Shown here piece after piece: positions 6,053 through 13,608 of a stretch of 64,000 nucleotides of DNA. Under the pieces are notes generated by a model that saw only the letters and a program-made list of their open reading frames with translations, ran no database searches and had not been told where the DNA came from. The position numbers and the translations under genes are program-made. Numbering within the stretch: position 1 is the first letter of the stretch; each line of letters begins with the position of its first letter. The DNA comes from VRUE01 sp963706605 (GTDB taxonomy: Bacteria; Actinomycetota; Thermoleophilia; Solirubrobacterales; 70-9), in contig OY970165.1 in assembly GCA_963706605.1 (NCBI GenBank), forward strand, positions 62,001-126,000. The letters run 5' to 3'.

Positions 6053-8409
6053 TCAAGCGGCTTCGAGGGCCGGCGGCGTGCCGGGGGCGCCGTCATCCGC
6101 CCCGCTCTCCACTTCGCGCGGCAGGCGGCGAGAGACGACTTTGGTCACGCCGTCGCCGCCCATGGTGACGCCGTAGAGCACGTCGGCGGCGTCCATCGTC
6201 CGTTTCTGGTGGGTGACGATGACGAACTGGGCGCGATCGGAGAAGCGGCGGATCAGCTGCAGGAAGCGGTCGATGTTGGCGTCGTCGAGCGCCGCCTCGA
6301 CCTCGTCGAGGATGTAGAAGGGGCAGGGGCGGGCAAGGAAGACGGCGAAGACGAAGGCCAGCGCGACCAGCGACTTCTCACCGCCGGAGAGCAGCGAGAG
6401 CTTGCGGGTCGACTTGCCGGCTGGGGTGACCTCGATCTCGACTCCCAGCTCCTCCCGCTCTTCTTCGGCGGACTCCCCCTCGTCGTCCCCGTCCTCCACG
6501 GTCTCCTCCTCGGCGTCGCGCACCGGGTGCAAGCTGACCCGCCGCAGCCGACCCCGTCCACCGGGGAAGAGGTGCTCCACCATCTCCTCGAAGTTCTTCG
6601 CGGTCGCCTCGAAGGTCTGCTCGAAGGCGCGCTCGATCTCGCGGTCGATGTCGCCGATCAGCGCCTCCAACTCGCGCATCCCCCGCTCGGTGTCCTCGCG
6701 CTGAGCCTGCAACAACTCGACGTGCTCGCGGGCCTCCTCGTACTCCTGCTCGGCGAGCGGGTTGACCGGCCCGATCTGGGCGCGGCGGCGCTCCAGCCGC
6801 TGCAGTCGACGGTCGATCTCGCCCCGCTCCTCCTCGCTCAGGGGCTCCTCCGCCGCACCGACCTCCTCGCCGAGCCGCTCGGCGATCGCCGCCAGCTCCT
6901 TGGCGGCCTCGGCGCGGCGGTCGCCGAGGTGCGCGGCCTCCACCTGCGCCTCCGTCAGCTTGTCGGAGGCAGCCTTCATCTCGACCTGCAGCTCTGACTC
7001 CTCGCGGGAGCAGGCGCGCATCTCCTCGGCGATCGCGTCGCCGTCGCCCTCGCTCGCCGACCACCTTCGCTTCGATTCGCTCGACCCTGGACCGGATCGC
7101 CGCCTCCGCCGCGGCACAGGCGCTCACCGCCGCGCGGACGTCGTCGAGCAGCTCCTCGCCGGCGGCAACGCGCTCGCGCAGGGCCTCGCGGTGGTGCTCA
7201 CCGAGCAGACCCTCGGCGCGGCGTGCGTGCCGTACGGCGCGCTCCGCCCCACCCTGGACCGCTCCCAGCGCCGCCTCGCGCTCGGACTCCGGCGCCTCAA
7301 CGGCGCGGGCGCGGGCGAGGCCGTCGGCGGCAGCCTTGAGGCCGGTGTCGATCTCGCCCAGCTCCTCTTCGAGCTTGCGGGCGCGCTCCGCCGGGGCGCC
7401 CTCGGTCGAGCCCAGGTCCAGGGTGAGCGGCCCGAACTCGGCCCGCAGGCCCTCGAGCGCATTGGCCAGCTCGGACTCGCGGCCGGTGAGGCCGGCGGCT
7501 CTGACCGCGATTCGCTGCTGCTCGCCGCGCAACTTAGTCAGCAACCCCCAGGCCTGGGTGCGCTCACGGTCGCGGGCCGCAAAGCGCTCCTCCGCGGCAC
7601 GGCGCCGCTCGCTGACCGCCGCAAGGCGCTTCTCGATCCCCGCCCGCTTGGCGCGAGCCTCTTTGGCGGCCGCTTCCGCCGCCTCGGCTCGATCCTCGCC
7701 GAAGCGCAGTTCCTCGGCGACCAGGCGACCGCGCAACTCCAGCTCCTCGCGCTCGATCCGGGCGCCCAGCTCCGCCGCCTGCGCCTGGCGCTTCAGCGGC
7801 CGCAGCCGCGCCCGCGCCTCACGCTCCAGGTCGAAAGCGCGGTCGAGGTTGTCGCGCGCCGCGCGCAGCTTCAGCTCGGCGCGGCGGCGGCGTTTGCGGT
7901 GCTTGCCGAGCCCCGCCGCCTCCTCGACCAGCAGCCGGCGCTCGCGCGGTTTCGAGTGAACGATCGTCTCGACCCTGCCCTGGCTGATCACCGAGTGCAT
8001 CTCGCGTCCCAGGTTCGTGTCGGAGAGGACCTCGACCACGTCGACGAGACGACAGCGAGCGCCGTTCATCCGGTAGACGCCATCCCCGGAGCGATCGAGG
8101 CTGCGCTGGATCGCGATCTCCGACAACTCGGTCGCAGCGCGGCCTTCCGAGTTGTCGATCACCACCTCGACTTCGGCGGCGCGACGCTGGCCGACGCCCT
8201 GGCCGCCGGCCGAGATCACGTCCTGCATCGAAGCGCCGCGGATCGCTCCGGGGCTCTGCTCGCCGAGCGCCCAGAGCACGGCGTCGGTGATGTTCGACTT
8301 GCCGGAGCCGTTCGGGCCCGACGATCACGCTGACGCCCGGAGAGAACTCCAGCTTGGTGCGCGCGGGGAACGACTTGAACCCCTTCATCTCAATCGATCT
8401 CAAATACAT
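6053..8409 (-). pseudogene. smc: Chromosome segregation ATPase SMC, interrupted by two +1 frameshifts
   Basis: Condensin-type ATPase acting with ScpA/ScpB. The protein reads in three frames: N-terminus MYLRSIEMKGFKSFPARTK from 8409; after one extra base near 8313 inside the Walker A codons (the intended reading is IVGPNGSGKSN), the middle part VLWALGEQSPGAIRG; after another extra base near 7050-7060, the C-terminus with LSLLSGGEKS and FYILDEVEAALDDAN. Restored, it is only about 784 residues, against roughly 1,150-1,200 for the family. The middle is charged, Ala/Arg/Glu-rich coiled coil with no segment resembling the hinge. scpA and scpB are intact at 45.8-47.1 kb, so the frameshifts are probably sequence errors and the gene active. 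Confidence 0.85.
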
Positions 8410-8459
8410 CTCTCGTCCTCGGTCCGGAAGGCTGGCGTGTGAGTCGGACGCAACTCCCG

Positions 8460-9131
8460 CTAGCCGCCCAGGCGCTTGAGCGCCTCCTCCGCGGCCATCT
8501 GCTCAGCCGCCTTCTTGCTCCGTCCGGCGCCCGTCCCTACCCGCTCCTCGCCGACGGTTGCCTCCACCTCGAAGGTCCGCCGGTGCGCGGGGCCAGATTC
8601 GCCGATCACCGCGTAGGTTACGCGCGCCCGGCGGCGGGCGAGCAGCTCCTGCAACGCAGACTTCGCATCTACCGGAGCCTCTGTGGCGTATTCGATCTGC
8701 TCGTTGAAGGCGGCGCCCACGGCCTCCGCCACGCGCTCGAATCCAAAGGCGAGGAAGCAGGCGCCGATCAGGGCCTCGGTGACCTCCGGCAGCGGCCGTG
8801 AGCCGGCCAACAGGACCTTCGCCGGAATCGCGTCCTCAGCCTCGGGCTCGGCCTCCTGCAGCATCTTCGGCACCTCGAGCTCACGACCTATCTCGGCGCA
8901 GGAGACACCGCTGACCGCGTGGTTGTGAATCTTGGTGAGGCCGCCCGCGTCGATGTCCGGGTAACGCTCGGAGATGTCGGCGGCGACGGCGAGGGCGAGC
9001 ACGCTGTCGCCCAGATAGGCGAGTCGCTCATAGGACTCGGGGCCGTCCACCCACGAGGTGTGGGTGAGGGCGCGGTCGCGCAGCTCGCCGGGCAGCTCCC
9101 CGACCAGCTTCGCGAGCGCCTCGATGCTCAC
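8460..9131 (-). CDS. rnc: Ribonuclease III (variant active site)
   Basis: Double-strand-specific endoribonuclease that matures rRNA and processes structured RNAs. The 223 residues contain the RNase III domain (ALTHTSW, then YERLAYLGDSVL at 34-45, then EVTEALIGACFLA at 116-128) and a C-terminal double-stranded RNA-binding domain (SALQELLARRR, GTGAGRSKKAAEQMAAEEAL). Against the E. coli enzyme, E35, D42 and E119 match E38, D45 and E117, but the position of E41 is Ala38 and that of D114 is Glu116. Activity may be altered. It overlaps the acpP stop by 4 bases and precedes smc, a common rnc-smc-ftsY order. Confidence 0.9.
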   Translation of the reverse strand: MSIEALAKLVGELPGELRDRALTHTSWVDGPESYERLAYLGDSVLALAVAADISERYPDIDAGGLTKIHNHAVSGVSCAEIGRELEVPKMLQEAEPEAEDAIPAKVLLAGSRPLPEVTEALIGACFLAFGFERVAEAVGAAFNEQIEYATEAPVDAKSALQELLARRRARVTYAVIGESGPAHRRTFEVEATVGEERVGTGAGRSKKAAEQMAAEEALKRLGG

Positions 9132-9373
9132 GCCGGAGCGTGCTCCAAGGCGAAGGAGACCGCGTCGCCGACAGTGGCTATCCGCGCCGCCTGCTCCTCG
9201 GAGACGGAGATCCCGTAGTGGTCTTCGAGCTCCATCACCAGCTCGTAGAGGTCGAGCGAGTCGGCGTCGAGGTCCTCCTTGAAGCGGGTCCCCTCGGCGA
9301 TCTTCGACGGGTCGACTTCGAGCTCCTCGGCGAGATGGTCGCGCACCAGGTTGAAAACCTCGTCTCGTTGCAT
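9128..9373 (-). CDS. acpP: Acyl carrier protein
   Basis: Carries growing acyl chains on a 4'-phosphopantetheine attached to Ser39 in the DADSLDLYELV motif. The 81-residue acidic protein has normal length. The ATG at 9373 is preceded by AGGAAG at suitable spacing. It lies 13 bases after plsX and overlaps the rnc start, giving plsX-acpP-rnc, a standard fatty-acid arrangement. Confidence 0.96.
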   Translation of the reverse strand: MQRDEVFNLVRDHLAEELEVDPSKIAEGTRFKEDLDADSLDLYELVMELEDHYGISVSEEQAARIATVGDAVSFALEHAPA

Positions 9374-9386
9374 CCCCGACTTCCTA

Positions 9387-10414
9387 TCACGCGCCCCGCT
9401 CGGCGGAGAGCACGCCCCTGCCTGCGCCGCCCTCCTCGAGCAGGGCCGCGGTCCGCCCCACCGCTTCCACCTCGACACATCGCGCCGCCAGCCGCACCGC
9501 GTTGGCGATCCCCTCGGCGCCGGCGCTGCCGTGGCCGACGACCGCGATGCCCCGCAGCCCGAGCAGGATCGCGCCGCCGGTCGTGTCGGGGTGAAGCTCG
9601 CGGCGCAGGCCACCTAGGGCCGGGCGCAGCAGCAGCCCTCCGAGCGCAGCAAGCGGATTGGAGCGGGCGGCGTCGCGGATCGCCGTCGTGACCGTTCGGG
9701 CAGTTCCCTCCATCAGCTTCAGCGAGACGTTGCCGGTAAAGCCGTCGGTGACGACGACGTCGACCTCGCCGCCTGGCAGGTCGCGGCCCTCGACGTTTCC
9801 CACGAACTCGATCCCCGCTGCCTCGTCGAGCAGGGCGTGGGCTGCGGTCACCTCCTCCCTCCCCTTGCCGGCCTCCTCGCCAACCGAGAGCAACCCGACC
9901 CTCGGTCGCTCGACGCCAGCACCGCGGCACTGAAGGCGGCGCCGAGAAAGGCGAACTGGACCAGGTGCTGAGCGCGCACCTCGACGTTGGCGCCGATGTC
10001 GAGGAACAGCACCTGCTTGCCGGGAACCGGAAGCTGCACCGCGAGAGCGGGCCGTTGCACCCCCTGCAGGCGGCGCAGGCCGAAGGTGGCAGCCGCCATC
10101 GTCGCCCCGGTCGAGCCGGGGCTGACCATCGCCGCGGAGCGCCCCTCGGCGACGTCGCGCGCCGCCCGCACCACCGAGGCCTCCTTCTTCGCCCGCACGG
10201 CTGGCACCGGGTCCTCCTCGTTGGTGATCCAGTCCGTGCTCGCCACGACCTCTATGCCCTCGACCCCGTCCAGCCCCAGCTCTTCCGGAGGTCCGAAGAC
10301 CCGCAGGAGGATGCCGTCAGCGGCTGCCTGCCGGGCACCCTCCGCGAGGATGCCGAAGCCCTGCTCGGCACCGAAACCGTCCAGGGCGACGGTCACGCCG
10401 CGCCCCGCCTGCAT
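9387..10414 (-). pseudogene. plsX: Phosphate acyltransferase PlsX, one -1 frameshift
   Basis: Converts acyl-ACP to acyl-phosphate for phospholipid synthesis. The first part (VTVALDGFGAEQG..., MVSPGSTGATMAAATFGL, VLFLDIGANVEVRAQHL, FLGAAFSAAVL) reads from 10414. The rest (GVERPRVGLLSVGEEAGKG, VTDGFTGNVSLKLMEG, HPDTTGGAILLGLRG) lies one frame over. Adding one base near 9917, most simply a third G in CTGGCGTC, restores a 342-residue protein of normal size. As the family is usually needed for membrane lipid synthesis, a sequencing error is likelier than a real mutation. Its start overlaps the rpmF stop (TAATG). Confidence 0.9.
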
Positions 10415-10629
10415 TACTCCTCGGCGTCGGGAGCTTTGGCGGCGGGATCGGCGATCGTGTGTTTGATCACCTCACGCCCCGCGTAGGTGCCGCAGGTCGG
10501 ACAGACCCGGTGCGGCAAGCGGGGGCTGTGACAACGCGGGCAGCGGTTGAGTCGCGCCTTCGGAGCCTTGTGAGTCGCGCGCCGCTTGTCGCGGCGGGTG
10601 CTCGAGGTTCTCTTCTTCGGGACAGCCAT
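10414..10629 (-). CDS. rpmF: 50S ribosomal protein L32
   Basis: A 71-residue large-subunit protein, beginning MAVPKKRTSSTRRDKRRATHK. It has an intact zinc knuckle with CPRC and CPTC pairs in the middle (about residues 30-33 and 43-46), so it is the zinc-binding C+ form. It lies between yceD and plsX, the widely conserved yceD-rpmF-plsX order. A 7-bp hairpin (GTCGGGC/GCCCGAC) just before the ATG and a 50-bp palindrome further upstream separate it from yceD. Confidence 0.96.
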   Translation of the reverse strand: MAVPKKRTSSTRRDKRRATHKAPKARLNRCPRCHSPRLPHRVCPTCGTYAGREVIKHTIADPAAKAPDAEE

Positions 10630-10655
10630 GAGTCGGGCATGGTAGCGGGGCGCCC

Positions 10656-10705
10656 GACGTGCCGGGAGTTATGCCCCCATATGGACCGTCAACTCCCGGC
10701 ACGTC
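10656..10705. repeat. 50-bp palindromic element, copy 1
   Basis: Exactly 50 bases with 15-bp perfect outer arms (GACGTGCCGGGAGTT / AACTCCCGGCACGTC) and a central CATATG. The inner ten bases on each side have lost pairing. It has the same length, ends (GACGTGCCGG...CCGGCACGTC) and centre as the copies at 13542 and 35494. Its right end overlaps the stop codon of yceD (10704-10706). Confidence 0.85.
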
Positions 10706-11231
10706 ACTGGTCGAGCTTCAACTCGTGGAGCTTGGCCCAGCGGGGGTCGCCGCCGGCGTCATGCCTGTGATCGGCGGGGTCGGCGTCGTTGAGGGACTCG
10801 CCGCAGACGGGGCAGAGACCGGCGCAGTCGGGGCGGCAGAGGATCCGCGCCGGGACCGCGAGGACGCCGGCGTCGTGGGCCCAGCGGCCGAGGTCGAGCT
10901 CGTCATCGACCACGTAGGGACTGCGCAGCTCTTCGTCCTCGGTATCGGACTGGTCGACCTCGCGGGCGTCGACCTCAGCCTCAACCGCGGCATCCTCGAG
11001 GCACCGCATGCAGGGTCCCTCGACGCGAAGTGGGAAACGAAGGCGGAACGCATAGCCGTTACTCGGGCGCGAAACGTCGACCCGGACCTCGAGCGAGTCC
11101 TTCGCGGGCTCATAGCTCTGGCCGCCCAGCTCAAGCGGCTCCAGCCGAACCGGGAGGTCCAGTCGTGCCCCGTCGCCATGCGCGAGGGAGAGTCGTCCGA
11201 GGTCGATGATCGTGGTTGACGTCTTCGACAT
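10704..11231 (-). CDS. YceD/DUF177 family protein
   Basis: A 175-residue member of the YceD (DUF177) family, linked to 23S rRNA and L32 production by its constant place before rpmF. It carries the expected cysteine cluster: MRCLEDA near the middle and CRPDCAGLCPVCGESLN near residues 133-149, probably a metal site. The C-terminus DPRWAKLHELKL is the family signature. Its stop codon is partly made by a 50-bp palindrome. It is divergent from the methyltransferase gene at 11287. Confidence 0.9.
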   Translation of the reverse strand: MSKTSTTIIDLGRLSLAHGDGARLDLPVRLEPLELGGQSYEPAKDSLEVRVDVSRPSNGYAFRLRFPLRVEGPCMRCLEDAAVEAEVDAREVDQSDTEDEELRSPYVVDDELDLGRWAHDAGVLAVPARILCRPDCAGLCPVCGESLNDADPADHRHDAGGDPRWAKLHELKLDQ

Positions 11232-11286
11232 TGCTAGGTCCTCCGCCCGGCCGCTTACGATGGCACCCTCCCGACGAGGTTACGAA

Positions 11287-11781
11287 ATGGGTCAATTCGA
11301 CTGGACACCGGACGCGTACTTGGAGCGGATCCGCGCCAAGGTCCCCCGCTATGACGAGCTGCAGGAGCAGGCCGTCGCCGCGATCCCGTTCCCGCCCGAG
11401 CGGGTGCTGGAGCTGGGCATGGGTACCGGTGAGACGACCCGGCGGCTACTCCAGGCCTTTCCCGACGCCTGGGTCGTCGGCCTCGACTCCAGCCCCGACA
11501 TGGTCTTCCGCGCTCGCCAGTCCTACGACGACGTCCAGCTCGCCCGCATGGAGGATCCCCTCCCCGACGGCCCATGGGACCTGGTGATCTCCGTTCTCTC
11601 GGTCAACGATCTCACCGACGATCAGAAGAAGGCGCTAATCCGGCGGGTAAAGGACCACTCCCGCTCCCTAGTAATCGGCGACAGCTTCGAGGACGACCAA
11701 CTGAGCGACCTGGTCGAGTGGAGCGACGGCGAGATCGCCTGGCAGGCGGACAACCTCGCAGTAATAAGCGCCCGCTACTGA
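11287..11781 (+). CDS. Class I SAM-dependent methyltransferase, substrate unknown
   Basis: A 164-residue methyltransferase. Motif I is VLELGMGTGETTRRLL (about residues 41-56), followed by acidic residue D in VVGLDSSPDMV and a PWDLVISVLSVNDL segment in the position of motif IV. The start MGQFDWTPDAYL at 11287 is favoured over an upstream in-frame ATG (11260) because AGG lies 8 bases before it and the family usually begins close to a DxY segment. The C-terminus is short and has no substrate-recognition domain. The next gene converges on it, and a 104-bp inverted repeat begins at the base after its stop. Confidence 0.75.
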   Translation: MGQFDWTPDAYLERIRAKVPRYDELQEQAVAAIPFPPERVLELGMGTGETTRRLLQAFPDAWVVGLDSSPDMVFRARQSYDDVQLARMEDPLPDGPWDLVISVLSVNDLTDDQKKALIRRVKDHSRSLVIGDSFEDDQLSDLVEWSDGEIAWQADNLAVISARY

Positions 11782-11885
11782 GGGAGGGGCGGGGGTCCCT
11801 CGACGGGAACTTGTGAGCCCGCCGAGACATGGACCCTTGGCGTCCGACCGTTGCGGGTTCCCGGCGGGGGACCCCCGCCCCTCCC
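11782..11885. repeat. Long inverted repeat between convergent genes
   Basis: A 17-bp perfect arm, GGGAGGGGCGGGGGTCC at 11782-11798, pairs with 11869-11885. Pairing continues inward with a few mismatches and G-T pairs (CGACGGGAAC with GTTCCCGGCG) to give a stem of about 30 bp and a loop of roughly 40 bases. It starts directly after the methyltransferase stop and ends 19 bases before the convergent gene's stop, so it could act as a bidirectional terminator. Confidence 0.75.
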
Positions 11886-11904
11886 AACAGCAACGCCCGC
11901 GCGA

Positions 11905-12384
11905 CTACTGCTGCTCGTCCAGCTCGGCGACCGGTTCATCGTCACGGCCGGCGAGCCGGTCGCGGCCGCGCTGCACGGCCGCGAGGAACTTCTGAAGGTT
12001 GACCTCGAGCGTGTTGAGGATCTCGTCGGCATAGTCCTCGGCCCCGAGACGGATCTCACGCTCCCTCGTGCGGGCGTCCTCGACGATCTCATCAGCGGCC
12101 CGCTCCGCCTGCTTGGTGACCTCCTCGTCGGAGATCAGGCGGGCCTGCTGCTCACGCGCCTCGCGCACGATCCGCTCCGCCTCGCGTTTAGCCTCGGCGA
12201 GCATCTCCTGACGCTCCTTGACGATCCAACGCGCCTGCTTGATCTCCTCGGGGATCGTCGCGCGCATCTGGTCGAGGAGGTCGTAGATCTCCTCGCGATC
12301 CACACGCACCTGGTCCGTGAGGGGCACGGGTCGGGCGTTGTGGACGACGTCGTCCAGCTTGTCTATGAGAACGAGAACGTCCAT
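11905..12384 (-). CDS. DivIVA-like coiled-coil division protein (SepIVA-like)
   Basis: A 159-residue, highly charged coiled-coil protein. The N-terminus (VLVLIDKLDDVVHNARPVPL, then RVDREEIYDLLDQMRATIPEE) is followed by a long Ala/Arg/Glu helix (EAKREAERIVREAREQQARL) and an acidic tail. In mycobacteria a protein of this type, SepIVA, is encoded beside coaD and regulates septation and cell-envelope growth. The position next to coaD and the similar N-terminus support the same role here. Cytoplasmic, associating with the division site or pole by inference. Confidence 0.75.
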   Translation of the reverse strand: MDVLVLIDKLDDVVHNARPVPLTDQVRVDREEIYDLLDQMRATIPEEIKQARWIVKERQEMLAEAKREAERIVREAREQQARLISDEEVTKQAERAADEIVEDARTREREIRLGAEDYADEILNTLEVNLQKFLAAVQRGRDRLAGRDDEPVAELDEQQ

Positions 12385-12443
12385 CAGCAGGGCGTAAGCC
12401 TACGTGTCAGAGCCACTTTCGGTGAAGAAGCCGTGATTTCCTC

Positions 12444-12486
12444 GGCTTTTTGCAAACTCTCGCCCACGAGGGCGATTGGCAAAAGC

Positions 12487-12487
<1 letters not shown>
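12444..12487. terminator. Hairpin overlapping the coaD stop codon
   Basis: Outer arms GGCTTTT (12444-12450) and AAAAGCC (12481-12487), extended by GC/GC, enclose an inner hairpin TCGCCC-ACGA-GGGCGA (12460-12475). The last arm base is part of the coaD TAG. The perfect inner stem and its position argue for a terminator of the rsmD-coaD transcript. Confidence 0.55.
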
Positions 12488-12986
<499 letters not shown>

Positions 12987-12987
<1 letters not shown>

Positions 12988-13529
12988 TACGCCACCCTCG
13001 CATAGAAGGAGACGTCGGTGCCGCCGTAGCGGCGCTGGCGGATCGGCTCCAGGGAATCGAGCCGCAGCGGCCGGCGAGCGGCGCTCTCGATGATCGCCCG
13101 TCCTCCCTCGGCGAGAAGACGGGGCAGATGTGTATTCAGTTCCTGCCCCACGCGGTCGGCGAGTCTATAGGGGGCGTCGACGAAGACGAGTCCAAAGCGG
13201 GACGCGTCGGAGCCCTCGGCGCTGCCGGCCAACCAGCGAACGGCGTCGGCGCGAACCAACTCAGCGCGCTCGCCGAGGCCGAGCCGCTCGACGTTGCCAA
13301 GCGCCGGACGGGTATCGCGGTCGACCAGGACCGCGGCGGCGGCACCGCGCGAGAGCGCCTCGATCGCCAGCGCCCCGGTCCCGCAGTAGAGATCGAGGAC
13401 GCGGACCCTGCTGACATCACCAAGGGCGGAGAAGATCGCCTCGCGGACCCGGTCGGAGGTGGGACGAACCTGCCAGCCACGCGGTGCGACCAGGCGCTGT
13501 CCCTTCAGCTCTCCAGCAATCACCCTCAT
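12987..13529 (-). CDS. rsmD: 16S rRNA (guanine966-N2)-methyltransferase RsmD
   Basis: Methylates G966 of 16S rRNA. The 180 residues begin MRVIAGELKGQRLVAP and contain RPTSDRVREAIFSAL, the SAM motif VLDLYCGTGALAIEAL (about 45-60) and the catalytic motif as FVDAPY. Most family members have DPPY here, so Pro-to-Ala at the second position is a small departure. Coupled to coaD downstream. A 50-bp palindrome separates it from recG upstream. Confidence 0.93.
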
Positions 13530-13541
13530 TCAGTCACCGGG

Positions 13542-13591
13542 GACGTGCCGGTTGTTAGCCGCCCATATGGGCGGCTAACAACCGGCACGTC
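13542..13591. repeat. 50-bp perfect palindrome, copy 2
   Basis: A perfect 25+25 palindrome centred on CATATG. The left half starts GACGTGCCGGTTGTTAGCCG. It lies 17 bases after the recG stop and 12 bases before the rsmD start on the same strand. It differs from the copy at 35494 by one base per arm, and the two changes compensate each other (TTG vs TTC; CAA vs GAA), so pairing is conserved. Confidence 0.9.
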
Positions 13592-13608
13592 TGCCTCTCT
13601 CGCAGACA

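Noticed and set aside
6053..8409. Programmed ribosomal frameshifting in smc
   Set aside because: No slippery heptamer or downstream pseudoknot is evident at either junction, and both shifts lie in positions where conserved residues are simply out of frame by one base.
10630..10662. Hairpin GTCGGGC/GCCCGAC before the rpmF ATG as an L32 autoregulatory site
   Set aside because: It overlaps the end of the 50-bp palindrome, is only 7 bp and has no supporting comparison; left as a possibility.
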